From an uncultured beta proteobacterium (lineage in GTDB: Bacteria > Pseudomonadota > Gammaproteobacteria > Burkholderiales > SG8-41), in the NCBI GenBank assembly GCA_902825845.1, contig CADECM010000040.1:12130-49125 (forward strand): 36,996 bases of DNA. Reading direction: 5' to 3'. The notes under the pieces are model-generated. The model worked only from the letters and a program-made list of their open reading frames with translations, was not told the origin of the DNA and did no database searches. Numbering within the stretch: the first letter of the stretch is position 1; each line of letters starts with the position of its first letter. Positions 17,325 to 26,125 of this stretch are shown one piece after another. The position numbers and the translations under genes were made by a program.

Positions 17325-18410
17325 TCAGTTTCCCAGAAAGGCGCATTCGGCGGAAAAATCCGTCCGGTAGCCCTGCTGCAAGTCGTAAAGGTGGCAGGCC
17401 CGCGCCACGTAGTAGGTATTGTCGAATTGCGCGCTGATCCCGGTCAGCGTGACATGGGCGCCGACGCGCAATTGCGCATTACCCTCGGCGGTCCCCTCGG
17501 CACGCACAAAGCGCCGCGCGCGCAAGTCAAACGCGGCCTCGGCAACCGCCTGCGCCTCTTCGTCGGTAGCCACGGCCATGTGGCCCAGATGTTCGCTGCG
17601 GCTCGCCAGGGCGTCTTCCAGCGCGGCCTTGCCGTCGCGGCCGCTGCCGGGCCCCAGATGCGTGCCCGCCGTTGCCTCGCCCTTGACGCTGACGCCATTA
17701 CCGGCGTGCCATCCGCGGGTGGTGATGCTGCTGACCTGATCGGCGAGGTCGGCAATTACGCGCACCCTGGCGAGTTGTCCGAACAGTGCAAGTTCGATGC
17801 TGCCGCGGCTGACCTCGCTGCGCGGGGACACCTGCAGTTCGTCGCCGACGATTTGCAAATCCGCGTCGAATCGCCCCAACAGCCGGCGCAGGAAGGAAAG
17901 GTCGCTCTCGTTCAATTGCGCCCACGTCGCGACCGGTCCGTCCAGGCCCGTAATCACGGGCCGCAAACCCAGGTCGGCGGCAATCGCGCGCACCACTTCC
18001 GCGGGTGCCTTGTCGGTGTATAGCCGGCTGTTGCGCGCGCGCCGCGCCGCGCCCAAGGCGTCTTCCGCGAGCACCGTGAGTTCAGGGCGGCTGCCGATCT
18101 TGAAGTCCAGTTCCAGTGCCGTGACCGTGCCACGAAATATCTCGCGCGGCGCCGCGGAATCACCGGCGTAGATGGCGATGTCCGCGCCGAGTTTGAGGTT
18201 CGAGCGTGAATCAAATGCAAGCTCCGCGCCGCCATCGGTGGTTGGCGCAAGATTGCACAGACGCATTTCAAGACTGCTCATGCCGCCTTCGTGCTCTTCC
18301 ATGCGCATCGCCACGACCAGTTGGGTGATACGCGCATCCGCCTCTCCGGCAATGCGCACGGTCGGACGCGCGCTATAGATGGCGGACTGACTGAGCGTGG
18401 CTTCAGACAT
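17325..18410 (-). CDS. baseplate hub protein, gp27/gpD-like (VgrG N-terminal part)
   Basis: 361 residues. The N-terminus has ARPTVRIAGEADARITQLVV then MSSLEMRLCN, the first beta barrel of hub proteins of the late-control-gene-D / VgrG family. Residues about 145-175 (YTDKAPAEVVRAIAADLGL) and LNESDLSFLRRLLGRFDADL (about 187-206) are the classical gpD signature. The C-terminal part carries the second barrel (RVGAHVTLTGISAQFDNTYY). The trimeric hub adapts the sixfold tube to the threefold spike. There is no good ribosome-binding site and the gene lies 10 bases after the DUF5908-like gene, so translation may be coupled. Start ATG at 18410. Confidence 0.88.
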   Translation of the reverse strand: MSEATLSQSAIYSARPTVRIAGEADARITQLVVAMRMEEHEGGMSSLEMRLCNLAPTTDGGAELAFDSRSNLKLGADIAIYAGDSAAPREIFRGTVTALELDFKIGSRPELTVLAEDALGAARRARNSRLYTDKAPAEVVRAIAADLGLRPVITGLDGPVATWAQLNESDLSFLRRLLGRFDADLQIVGDELQVSPRSEVSRGSIELALFGQLARVRVIADLADQVSSITTRGWHAGNGVSVKGEATAGTHLGPGSGRDGKAALEDALASRSEHLGHMAVATDEEAQAVAEAAFDLRARRFVRAEGTAEGNAQLRVGAHVTLTGISAQFDNTYYVARACHLYDLQQGYRTDFSAECAFLGN

Positions 18411-18420
18411 GATGCGATCG

Positions 18421-18594
18421 TCAATCCGCGAACAGGCGCGCCTGGCGCTCGCGCAGCACGGACAGTTCACGTAACAGTTGTTCGCGCATATCGTTTTGCG
18501 CGGCTGGCGCCGGTGCCGCTGTCTCGATACCGCTGTCGCTGGCGCCCGCGCGGGGAGCAACTTCACCGGTGATTTCTTCAAATACGATGGCCAT
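18421..18594 (-). CDS. DUF5908-like small eCIS protein, 57 residues
   Basis: Starts MAIVFEEITGEVAP, with GGAGG seven bases upstream of the ATG at 18594. The short 'M-x-I-x-x-x-E-I-x-x-x-V' opening and the C-terminal helical part (MREQLLRELSVLRERQARL) are like the tiny DUF5908 proteins found between the Afp7-like and hub genes of many eCIS clusters. The middle is Ala/Pro-rich. It has 13 bases to the Afp7-like gene and 10 to the hub gene. The role is unknown; it may help hub or tube assembly. The family name is from memory of context and length, so it is moderately certain. Confidence 0.7.
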   Translation of the reverse strand: MAIVFEEITGEVAPRAGASDSGIETAAPAPAAQNDMREQLLRELSVLRERQARLFAD

Positions 18595-18607
18595 GTGCCG
18601 CCTCCGA

Positions 18608-19606
18608 TCAGTCCTGGAATCCGATGCGAGCGCCAAGATCCGCGGTGGCGCCGACATCGGCGCTCAGGCTGCCGCCTGCCCGGGTGCGCGCCGCGCCGCC
18701 CAGATTGAATCCGGCCTGGCCGCCGCTGGTGAGGTTGGCGCCAGGCAACAGCGCGCGGGCGTTTGCCACGCCGCCGCCCATGCCGGCGCCCGCGCCGACG
18801 CGCAAACCGGCGAAAGCGCCGCCGGCTGTCGCCGCTATGCCACCTGTGCTACCCATGCCAGCACCGGCATTCGCGCCAATGCCGGCACTGCCGCCTATGC
18901 CCACACCTGCCGACAATCCGATCCCGCCGCCCACGGCAAAAGCGGCCGGCGCAGAAAGATTCACGCTGCCGCCGACCGCGAGTGAAGCGCTGCCGCCAAA
19001 GCGCAGGCTGGCCGATCCGTTCAGCGATGCGATCGCACGCGCGGCGCGTGGATCGCCCAGGGCACTGGCAACCGCGGAAACGCCCACGCCACCGGAAAGC
19101 ACCACGGGTTCGGATCCGTTCTGGCCGTCCACCGACGCGTTGGGGTTCTTTGCGCTGTCGAAATCGACCCCGGTGCTGGACAGGGTGAGGGTGATGGCCG
19201 AGCGCAAGGGCACGCCGCCTGCCGAGAAAAAATCCAGCGATTCGCGGTACTGGCTGACGATGCCGCTGAAGGCGTAGGCGCCCCACGAGAATTCCACCCG
19301 CGGCGGCACCTGATGGTCGCCTTCCTGATACGGGCGCAGCAGTTTTGCCACGCGGTCCGTGGACACGCGCACATCCTCGCCGGTCATGGTGGTGTCGAAC
19401 ACCAGGTCCATGGACAGCGTGGCGGTGCTCTGGCTCACGTACTGCACGCCGACACCGTTCTGGCCTTGCGGGTCCGGCGTATTGGAGATCGAGTACTTCA
19501 GCGATGACGGATTGAAATGTACGGGAAACGATTGGCCGTTGTCTGCGCCGGCGAGCGGTTTGAAGTGGGCCAGCGTGACGGTTTCAGTGGCGGGTGTCGA
19601 GGGCAT
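18608..19606 (-). CDS. Afp7-like tube/baseplate protein without a visible LysM domain
   Basis: 332 residues from the ATG at 19606. Residues 1-155 form the CIS tube-protein N-terminal domain: FPVHFNPSSLKYSISNT, TATLSMDLVFDTT, VPPRVEFSWGAYAFSGIVSQ and RSAITLTLS. In Afp7/Pvc7 and T4 gp53-like proteins this domain is followed by a LysM fold that clips the hub to the baseplate. Here residues about 172-325 are instead Gly/Ala/Ser-rich (GVGIGGSAGIGANAGAGMG and similar), with no LysM pattern that I can see. It lies 5 bases after the tube-2 gene and 13 before the DUF5908-like gene. The tail may be an elastic linker, or a degenerate LysM could be hidden in it. Confidence 0.8.
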   Translation of the reverse strand: MPSTPATETVTLAHFKPLAGADNGQSFPVHFNPSSLKYSISNTPDPQGQNGVGVQYVSQSTATLSMDLVFDTTMTGEDVRVSTDRVAKLLRPYQEGDHQVPPRVEFSWGAYAFSGIVSQYRESLDFFSAGGVPLRSAITLTLSSTGVDFDSAKNPNASVDGQNGSEPVVLSGGVGVSAVASALGDPRAARAIASLNGSASLRFGGSASLAVGGSVNLSAPAAFAVGGGIGLSAGVGIGGSAGIGANAGAGMGSTGGIAATAGGAFAGLRVGAGAGMGGGVANARALLPGANLTSGGQAGFNLGGAARTRAGGSLSADVGATADLGARIGFQD

Positions 19607-19611
19607 GGCGT

Positions 19612-20157
19612 TCAGCTTCCCGCCACCAGGCGCAGACCTTCGTGCGCCAGATGCAGTTCCTCGACGCCGATTTCCGTGCCTTTGGCGTTGAGGTGGGCGT
19701 CCTTGACTTTCACCGGCAGACAATTGTCGAGTCCCCAGGTCAGCACGGTGTTGCCTGCCGTATCCTGCATGGCGATCTCGGCCGACAGACGGTAGGCGTA
19801 GCCGCCACCGCCGACCATCTGAAACCAATGCCACAGATCGCGGGTGCTGGTCATGCCGCGCCTGAGAATGACCGTGGCAAAGCTGACCTGGCCGGCGCGT
19901 TGTGCCGAGCCGTAATTGGCGCCGCCCGCTTTGATGACTTTTGGCTCCATGCTGGCTTCCAGTCCGCTGCATTCGGAAAAGGCGCCGCTGCATACCTCCA
20001 CGGGGCCGCCAGGCGCCTCGCCGGCGCGCCGAAAGCTGATGTGAAAGCGAAATACCTGCAACGGCGGCAGCCGGTTTTCCGGCAATGCCGCGTTTGCCGA
20101 TGGCGCCCCGCCCAGTGATAGCGAGAGTTCGGCGGACAGATTTGCTTCAAAGGCCAT
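19612..20157 (-). CDS. tail tube protein 2 (gp19 family, Afp5-like)
   Basis: 181 residues. Hallmarks of the eCIS tube/gp19 family: PLQVFRFHISFRRAG, SECSGLEASMEPKVIKAGG, SFATVILRRGMTSTRDLWHW and TWGLDNCLPVKVKDAHLNAK, then GTEIGVEELHLAHEGL. It is longer than tube 1 (147 residues) because of an N-terminal extension of about 28 residues. The start overlaps the sheath-2 stop by one base (TGATG), so translation is coupled. In Afp the second tube protein links the main tube to the hub; the gene order here agrees. Confidence 0.9.
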   Translation of the reverse strand: MAFEANLSAELSLSLGGAPSANAALPENRLPPLQVFRFHISFRRAGEAPGGPVEVCSGAFSECSGLEASMEPKVIKAGGANYGSAQRAGQVSFATVILRRGMTSTRDLWHWFQMVGGGGYAYRLSAEIAMQDTAGNTVLTWGLDNCLPVKVKDAHLNAKGTEIGVEELHLAHEGLRLVAGS

Positions 20158-21773
20158 CAGGCGACCTCCCGCAGATCGCTGCCGGCCATCCCGCTGCTGG
20201 CAAGGTTCAATACCACTGTGATGCGCGCAATCGATGCCGCGGGACGCACGCTGATTTCGACGATGAGTCTGCCGTTGTCGATGTCGTTCTGGGTCATGGT
20301 GGTGCGATCGCAGCGCACGGTAAACGCCTCGGCGGCGGAGGCGCCGGCAAGCGCCCCCAGGCGCCAGAAGGCTTCCAGCAATTCCTCCATGCCGCGCTGT
20401 ATGCGCGCCCATACCAGAGGCCCGTTGCCGTCAAACAATACCGATTCCCCGGTCAGGCGCGCGGCCCGCATGACTGCGCCCATCAACCTGCTGGCGCCGC
20501 CAAAGCGCCATGCCGGATCAGGCGATGCCGTGACATCCGATTGCAGCGCAATACCGTCCGGCGTGGGGGCAAACAGACAGACGCGCTGGGCCAGTTGCTC
20601 GCTTGGACTGTCGGGTCCGGCACCCCATGAGACCGCCGGCAGCGTGCCGCGCACGTCGCTCAGCAGTTGTCCGGAGAAGCGTCCGGCAACGGAGTGAAAG
20701 GTGCCCCGTGTCAGGGCATTGGCCGCAAGCAATCCCGCGAGCAATCCGTCGGGCGGCTCCGCGCCTTCGGGAAGATCATCGCCGGCCTGCGTGCGCAGCC
20801 ACGGATAGGCCAGTTGCACAAACGCACTGGCCGGGGAGCTGTCGGGCGTGGTGAAGTTGCCGGCGGATTCGAGCACGCCGGAGCGGCGCAGAAAGCCGAG
20901 CATGTCGGACTCCGCGTGCGTCCAGCCGTCGCTTACCACGCGGCGCGCATCCACATGAGGCAGCGGCAATGCAGCCACCACGACCACTTCGCGCTGATGG
21001 CGGGCGAGGAACGCGCGCACACTGGCCAACGCCAGCCGCCATGGCGCGTAGGCCCGGCTGTCGAGCCGCGGCGCGGGTATCAGCCGCAAGCCGCGATCCA
21101 CGGGCAACGCCGGTTCGTCGGCGCTGCACTCGACGAATCCTTCGGACAGCAGCGGCGGCGGCAACACCGTGGAGGGTAGCGGGGGCTCCACCGCGCAGGC
21201 GTCCGGCAGATCGGGCAGGCACAGCATGCTCACCTCACGCAGCCCGTACAGATGATACAAGCCTTGCCACGATCCGGGATCGGTGGGATCGAACGGCCGC
21301 TCCGGCAGACTGCGGTCGGCGAAATCGGGAACCAGTCTCCGCAGGCGTTCGCGGCGCCGTGCCGTCCGCCGCGCTCCCGATTCGAGGTAAGGCCATGGAT
21401 TGCCCACGCGCAGGATGACCGCACGTTTCCCGCCGTGGGCGAAAAAACTGCGTACCGCGGCCCCGAGATAGGTTGTGCAGGTGCCTGACGGCGCTTCCTC
21501 GCCCGAGGTTAGCGGACGTGCTTCCCAGGCGAACAAGCGCGCGAACGCTTCCCAGCTTTCAACGGTGACCGGGAGATTCTCCAGCGACTGCAGCGCATCT
21601 TCGCCCAGCCGCCATGGCCCCTGCACCCAGCCTGCGACACGCAATTCCTCGCGTACCGTGTCGGGCAGCGGCACCTCGCGGCGCCGCGCGATAAAGCCCA
21701 TGAAGCAGGCAACATCGGTGCGGTTGGGCGATGCGGGCGCGCGAGGCAGGGCGGTTTCGAAGAACAGTGACAT
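20157..21773 (-). CDS. tail sheath protein 2
   Basis: 538 residues starting MSLFFETALP; no strong ribosome-binding site, 44 bases after tube 1. RTDVACFMGFIARRR near residues 18-32 is typical of the second, short sheath of eCIS clusters. The C-terminal FTVRCDRTTMTQNDIDNGRL then VEISVRPA is the sheath C-terminal domain and matches sheath 1 (YFVRCDRSTMTQNDLDNGRL). Variant sheaths of this type form the first sheath ring next to the baseplate in PVC and Afp. The middle is divergent from sheath 1 and rich in Arg and Pro. Confidence 0.87.
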   Translation of the reverse strand: MSLFFETALPRAPASPNRTDVACFMGFIARRREVPLPDTVREELRVAGWVQGPWRLGEDALQSLENLPVTVESWEAFARLFAWEARPLTSGEEAPSGTCTTYLGAAVRSFFAHGGKRAVILRVGNPWPYLESGARRTARRRERLRRLVPDFADRSLPERPFDPTDPGSWQGLYHLYGLREVSMLCLPDLPDACAVEPPLPSTVLPPPLLSEGFVECSADEPALPVDRGLRLIPAPRLDSRAYAPWRLALASVRAFLARHQREVVVVAALPLPHVDARRVVSDGWTHAESDMLGFLRRSGVLESAGNFTTPDSSPASAFVQLAYPWLRTQAGDDLPEGAEPPDGLLAGLLAANALTRGTFHSVAGRFSGQLLSDVRGTLPAVSWGAGPDSPSEQLAQRVCLFAPTPDGIALQSDVTASPDPAWRFGGASRLMGAVMRAARLTGESVLFDGNGPLVWARIQRGMEELLEAFWRLGALAGASAAEAFTVRCDRTTMTQNDIDNGRLIVEISVRPAASIARITVVLNLASSGMAGSDLREVA

Positions 21774-21817
21774 GTGGCGGGCGGGTCTTGTCTGCGAGGT
21801 TGACGCTTGGCGCCGCG

Positions 21818-22261
21818 TCAGGCGTTGATTTCCATGCCTTCCGCGGAGAGCACGATTTCCTCCATGGCAACCTCGCCGCCGCCTTTGCCGGCGAGCGTGG
21901 GGCCGCTGTACTTCATCGGAATCACGCCGCGCAGCACCCACGACTGGACCGGTTGCTGTGCTTCATCGAACAGCGTGATGGCGACGCTCTTCTGCGCCGC
22001 CGGTCCCTGAACGCGGGTCGCCGCGAGCCAATCCCATAACGTCTTCGAATTGACGATGCCGCGCTTCAAGGTGACATCGTTCACCTTGTGTATGCCGGCA
22101 ACCTTGCGCACATGGTTTTCCTTTTCGTTGCCGTTGCGGTATTCGGCGACGGTGACGTCGGTACCGATGCCGGAGACATCGGAAAATCCACCGAAGGCTT
22201 CACCGCCGTCGAAATTCACCACGTAGTTAAATGCCCCGTAAGGCGTGGTTCGATTGGCCAT
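21818..22261 (-). CDS. tail tube protein 1 (gp19 family, Afp1-like)
   Basis: 147 residues, the usual length. AGGAG lies seven bases upstream of the ATG at 22261. Hallmarks: PYGAFNYVVNFDGGEAFGG, SDVSGIGTDVTVAEYRNGNE, HKVNDVTLKRGIVNSKTLWD and WVLRGVIPMKYSGPTLAGKG, ending in the helix EEIVLSAEGMEI. These subunits stack as hexameric rings to form the inner tube through which cargo passes. It lies 38 bases after sheath 1. Confidence 0.93.
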   Translation of the reverse strand: MANRTTPYGAFNYVVNFDGGEAFGGFSDVSGIGTDVTVAEYRNGNEKENHVRKVAGIHKVNDVTLKRGIVNSKTLWDWLAATRVQGPAAQKSVAITLFDEAQQPVQSWVLRGVIPMKYSGPTLAGKGGGEVAMEEIVLSAEGMEINA

Positions 22262-22299
22262 TTGTCATCTCCTGTTGAGTGTGGGCGAATGCGAACCCG

Positions 22300-24060
22300 T
22301 TAGGCGCGGGCATCCGCGGTTTTTTGACCGATACGGAAGATCACGAATTCCGCGGGCTTGATGATGGCGACGCCGATCAGGCACACCAGCCGGCCGTTGT
22401 CGAGATCATTCTGCGTCATGGTGCTGCGGTCGCAGCGCACGAAGTAGGCTTCGTCCGTGGATGTGCCGAGCAGGGCGCCGTTGCGCCATTCGTTGTATAG
22501 AAAGTCCGAAATCGTCTGGCGCACATTGGCCCACAGGCGTTCGCCGTTGGGTTCGAACACGGCCCATTGCGTGCCGCGGTCGATCGAGGATTCGAGGTAA
22601 TTGAAATAGCGCCGGTCGGAGACGTATTTCCACTCGGGATCGGACGATACCAGACGCGCGCCCCACACCCGGTTGCCGCGTCCCGAGAGAAAGCGCAGGC
22701 AGTTCACGCCCAGCGGATTGAGCAGCTCCTGCTGGCCGAAGTTGACGTCGCTTTCGAAACGCAGCGCGCCGCGCACCACTTCATTGGCGGGTGCCTTATG
22801 AACGCCGCGCTCGGTGTCGTTGCGGGCATAGATGCCGCACAGGAACCCCGAGGGCGGCAGCGCAATTTCACGCGGGATGTCATCCCGCCCGGGGCGTGCC
22901 AGCGGATTGGGCACGATCACCCATGGATAGTAGAGTGCCGCATATTTCGAGTCGATCAGGCTTTTTACGGTACGCGCGCCGCCAGGCGTCAAATCGGGCG
23001 GCGTATCGAGCACGGCAATGCGGTAGGCACGCCGCGCTTCGGCATGCGCGATAAGGGCGCCGTTGATGGCTTGCGCCTGCGCATAGGCAGCAGCGCCCGG
23101 AGCGGCGACGATGGATACATCTTCCAGTGCCGCGATTTCACCCAGCGCGAGCGCGTAGTTGGCGGCGGAAGGCTCGCTGCCGTCGGTGCCGCCGGTCAGC
23201 GCGAAACTGCGTTCCAATTCACCTTGCGCATTTGCAGCGGCACCGCTGAACAGACCGTCGCGCAGTTCGATGGCAGAAACGCCGGCGCCGATGGCGACGG
23301 CGAAAAGATTCTGCAACTGATCGCTGCGCCGCGACGGCGTTGCCGCAAACACGTGCCCGGCCCAGCGCGGATGGGAACGATCGAAGCCCATGCCATCGGC
23401 GCCCTGATCCTGCCCGTCGGCGTCAATGGCCAGCAATGCGAGGGTCACTATGCGTGGATTGGCGCCGGCTGCGGTCAACGTGGCGACGGTGACGACCGCG
23501 CCCGCGAGATTGTCGGCCGCATGCCAGCCGTCCGCCAGCTTGATGTGGTGTGCCGGCGTTGCCAGCGGACCCGTGCGGAGCAGCGTTCCCACGGGGCTGC
23601 TTGCCATGGTTATGGCCGATGCCGGCGACACCACTTCGCGCGCGATGACCTGGCCGTTGCCGCTGGCACCGGGAAAACGCGACACAAAGGTGACGTGTTC
23701 TTCCGCGGCGCCTGCGGTGATCACGCCGACGGAAGCAGTCGTTGCGCCGGCGCCGACGACACGCGACACATACAGCCGTGAGCCGCCTTCATTGAAAAAC
23801 GCGCGCACCGCATGCGCGACATAGTTGGTTGCCGCCACAGAGGCGCCCAGCGACAGATCGCCGTAGCCACCGTAGATGCGCTCAAAATCACCATAGCTGG
23901 TAATCAGCTCGGGGGGTTCCTGGCTGGTATCGTTGACGCGAAAGGGTCCTCTGCGCGTCGGTCCGACAAAGGCCGTGGTGCTGGTGCCTACCCCTTCAAT
24001 CGATTTGGCGCGGAAACTGGTTTCCTCGACGTAGACGCCTGGTGCGAGGTATTCAGGCAT
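22300..24060 (-). CDS. tail sheath protein 1 (main contractile sheath)
   Basis: 586 residues. AGGAG is seven bases upstream of the ATG at 24060. The N-terminus MPEYLAPGVYVEETSFRAKS then IEGVGTSTTAFVGPTRRGPF is the signature of Afp/PVC sheaths, and the C-terminus YFVRCDRSTMTQNDLDNGRL with GVAIIKPAEFVIFRI is the sheath core domain (about residues 540-583). The insertion between residues about 100 and 330 corresponds to the outward-facing domains. The sheath contracts to drive the inner tube forward. It lies directly upstream of tube 1, the canonical order. Confidence 0.95.
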   Translation of the reverse strand: MPEYLAPGVYVEETSFRAKSIEGVGTSTTAFVGPTRRGPFRVNDTSQEPPELITSYGDFERIYGGYGDLSLGASVAATNYVAHAVRAFFNEGGSRLYVSRVVGAGATTASVGVITAGAAEEHVTFVSRFPGASGNGQVIAREVVSPASAITMASSPVGTLLRTGPLATPAHHIKLADGWHAADNLAGAVVTVATLTAAGANPRIVTLALLAIDADGQDQGADGMGFDRSHPRWAGHVFAATPSRRSDQLQNLFAVAIGAGVSAIELRDGLFSGAAANAQGELERSFALTGGTDGSEPSAANYALALGEIAALEDVSIVAAPGAAAYAQAQAINGALIAHAEARRAYRIAVLDTPPDLTPGGARTVKSLIDSKYAALYYPWVIVPNPLARPGRDDIPREIALPPSGFLCGIYARNDTERGVHKAPANEVVRGALRFESDVNFGQQELLNPLGVNCLRFLSGRGNRVWGARLVSSDPEWKYVSDRRYFNYLESSIDRGTQWAVFEPNGERLWANVRQTISDFLYNEWRNGALLGTSTDEAYFVRCDRSTMTQNDLDNGRLVCLIGVAIIKPAEFVIFRIGQKTADARA

Positions 24061-24120
24061 GGCTCATCTCCTATTGGCAAGCTTACGGTGTGAATCGGAT
24101 GGATTGAACGGCAGAAAAAG

Positions 24121-24930
24121 TCATGGCAAATTGAGCGACAACGAAACGCTTTGGCGGCGGCGCGCGGCGATATTGAGCGCCAGTTGGGTGCGGGGAAGGG
24201 TGTCGAATGCCGCTTCCAGTGCATCGGGATCGACCACCGGCAGCGCCGCCGGTGCGCGGCCGGCGCGTACCTGTGCGGCGGCGATACGGCTGCCCGAAGT
24301 TGCATCGAAGGCTGCCTGCAGGGTTACCGCAATTTCGGATATCACCACTGCGTTGGCGTCGTCGGAAAAGGTGGTGACCGGTACGCCCACCACCGGCACC
24401 AGCGCTTCGCCGCGCCAATCGGTGAGGCCTCGCGCAATCACCGAGCCGCTGGATTGCACGCGCAGCAGGGCACCGCCCAGCGCGTCACCACTGGCGGTTT
24501 CGGTGAGATTGATGCGCAACACGGCCCAGTTGGCGCCGATGGGCGCGCTGGCTGACGGATAGAGCGCCACCACCGCGGGCTGAAACAGGGAATCCGCGGC
24601 ATCGGCCTGCTCAGGGTCGCTGTTGCGCGGCAACGGCACTTGTGCCGTTACCGGTAGATAGCCGCCCGTGGGATCGGATATGCTGAGGCGCAGGCTTTGC
24701 GATCCGGGCGCAGGCGCGGCGGGTGCGGCGTGAAATTCGCTTTCGTGGGCGGCCAAATCATCCCAATGGCGGATCACGTAAAGTCCGCTGCGATTGCGAA
24801 CCAGCGTCGCGCCCGGCGCATCCACGCGCAGGCTGCGCTCAATCGGCACGCGTGTCGTGGCATCCACCAGACGCAGCGCGCCGAGTACCCGCCATTCGGT
24901 GCGTTCCAGTTCGCGCAGCGCCAGGGTCAT
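24121..24930 (-). CDS. unknown beta-rich eCIS-associated protein, 269 residues
   Basis: Start MTLALRELERTEWRVLGALR at 24930, overlapping the DUF4255 stop as ATGA; longer frames would overlap that gene. No enzyme motif is visible. Residues about 85-110 (SLRLSISDPTGGYLPVTAQV) and 170-205 (GLTDWRGEALVPVVGVPV) have the pattern of beta-sandwich domains with loops such as those in carboxypeptidase regulatory-like folds. The C-terminal helix RTQLALNIAARRRQSVSLSL is basic. The location between cap protein and sheath suggests a role at the tube end, which is inference only. Confidence 0.75.
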   Translation of the reverse strand: MTLALRELERTEWRVLGALRLVDATTRVPIERSLRVDAPGATLVRNRSGLYVIRHWDDLAAHESEFHAAPAAPAPGSQSLRLSISDPTGGYLPVTAQVPLPRNSDPEQADAADSLFQPAVVALYPSASAPIGANWAVLRINLTETASGDALGGALLRVQSSGSVIARGLTDWRGEALVPVVGVPVTTFSDDANAVVISEIAVTLQAAFDATSGSRIAAAQVRAGRAPAALPVVDPDALEAAFDTLPRTQLALNIAARRRQSVSLSLNLP

Positions 24931-25517
24931 GGGCGCTCCGGCGTGCCGTAGCCAAAGCGCGCGGCGACCACCGGTCTGTATTCGCCGACGGGCATATCGG
25001 GATCCAGCCGTACCAGGCGCGCGACGTATGACACCGAAATGCGATAGGCGGGATCGAGCGCATCCCAGATGCGCGTGATCTCCTCGGTGCTCAGTTCGGA
25101 CGGGATAATCTGAATCACCTCGTCGCTTTCCCAGCCGGCCTCGGGGGACAGCGAGGACGCATCGAGTACCGGATACTGATGGAGCTGCCGCATCGACCAT
25201 GCGAGCGTGACCTGCTCATCGAGCGGATTCGGTGCCCAGGCGCTGAGCAGATAATGCAGATCGAGGCCAAGCGGCACGAAGCTGTCGGGTTGCGCCGTGC
25301 CGCGGCGGGTCTGGCGGCTGTGTTCATTGACGGTGACGCGGTACAGATAAAGTGTGATGTGCGTGGATTCGCTGATGTCGCCGGCCAACTGGCCGCTGGA
25401 GGTCAATTCGAACCTGCAATCCGGCATCGCGCGGCCGGCGACCTGCTGCGGATAGGTATTGCGCAGAAAGGTCGCGATTGAACTGCCCACCGAATGCACC
25501 GCGAATACGTTCGCCAT
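24927..25517 (-). CDS. DUF4255 tube-terminator/cap protein (Pvc16/Afp16-type)
   Basis: 196 residues, usual for the Pvc16 N-terminal domain family. Signature parts: HSVGSSIATFLRNTYPQQVA, ISESTHITLYLYRVTVNEHS, LGLDLHYLLSAWAPNPLDEQ and RIWDALDPAYRISVSYVARL. Afp16/Pvc16 forms a hexameric cap that ends the tube and sheath and sets particle length. It lies 48 bases after the small first gene and overlaps the next by 4 bases (ATGA). Assignment is secure from the sequence pattern and context. Confidence 0.92.
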   Translation of the reverse strand: MANVFAVHSVGSSIATFLRNTYPQQVAGRAMPDCRFELTSSGQLAGDISESTHITLYLYRVTVNEHSRQTRRGTAQPDSFVPLGLDLHYLLSAWAPNPLDEQVTLAWSMRQLHQYPVLDASSLSPEAGWESDEVIQIIPSELSTEEITRIWDALDPAYRISVSYVARLVRLDPDMPVGEYRPVVAARFGYGTPERP

Positions 25518-25565
25518 TTCTCTCCAATCTGCATGCCAGCACCGGTCGTTGCGTGGCCGCTGCTA

Positions 25566-25823
25566 CTAGTGCGTCGGACCACGCTGGCGTGCCGCGGCGC
25601 AGTAAATCGTTGCGCCGCCACTGCGCTCCACGCTTCTTACGACGCCACGCGACTCCAGTTGGCGCAGCGCCGCGAGCACGGTGGGCAATGCGTCCGTGCC
25701 CAGTGGAGAAGACAACCACCATGTGCTGATCCCTTCAGCCGTGTCGGCAGCCGCCGGCCGTTGCGTGAGGTATTGCTCGATGCGATCAGCAACCTGCAAC
25801 ACCAACTCGTCGTCATTGGACAT
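25566..25823 (-). CDS. small winged-helix-like protein at the head of the eCIS operon
   Basis: 85 residues from the ATG at 25823, chosen because AGGAGG lies nine bases upstream; a frame open back to 26084 has no ribosome-binding site. Residues about 30-79 (LGTDALPTVLAALRQLESRG, VVRSVERSGGATIYCAA) fit the recognition helix and wing of a winged-helix fold. There are no other domains. As first gene it may be a local transcription regulator or a small structural adaptor. Similar small proteins in this position are not known to me by name. The function is a guess. Confidence 0.7.
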   Translation of the reverse strand: MSNDDELVLQVADRIEQYLTQRPAAADTAEGISTWWLSSPLGTDALPTVLAALRQLESRGVVRSVERSGGATIYCAAARQRGPTH

Positions 25824-26125
25824 CCGAGCGGTCCTCCTGCGCGAGCCCGGTGATATGTTTGCTAACGCAAGTTGCATGCCAATCCGCGCGTGCAACGCAA
25901 GTGGTTGAAGGGGTTGAATTTCCCGTATTCCGAGAAAACAACCTGTGACATTTTTTACCCAGTCCCCTCGGTGGTTCCCGGGACCGCTGATTGGACGTAC
26001 GGATGCCCCGGGGCTGGGGCGAAACCGGCCTTTGCGTGGGTTAAAAATAACCCATACCAGGACGCTCACGCTGTACGGGATCAACCGCCGTTACGGCCGG
26101 TATTTCGTAAGTATATGATTATTAT
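25824..26125. promoter_or_regulatory. eCIS operon upstream region with inverted and direct repeats
   Basis: The gap between the eCIS head and the methyltransferase-like gene has no convincing gene. It holds a perfect inverted repeat TGGGTTA-AAAA-TAACCCA (26037-26054), and two copies of AACGCAAGT spaced exactly 30 bases apart (25864-25872 and 25894-25902), 41-79 bases upstream of the first ATG. A weak minus-strand -35-like TTGGCA at about 25878-25883 lacks a good -10. These are candidate operator sites; a promoter must lie here, but I cannot fix its position. Confidence 0.45.

Noticed and set aside
22567..23781. 404-codon open frame on the plus strand
   Set aside because: Antisense to the sheath gene, which is securely identified.
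25824..26084. N-terminal extension of the small winged-helix-like gene
   Set aside because: The 87 extra codons lack a ribosome-binding site and run through the inverted repeat; AGGAGG supports the start at 25823.
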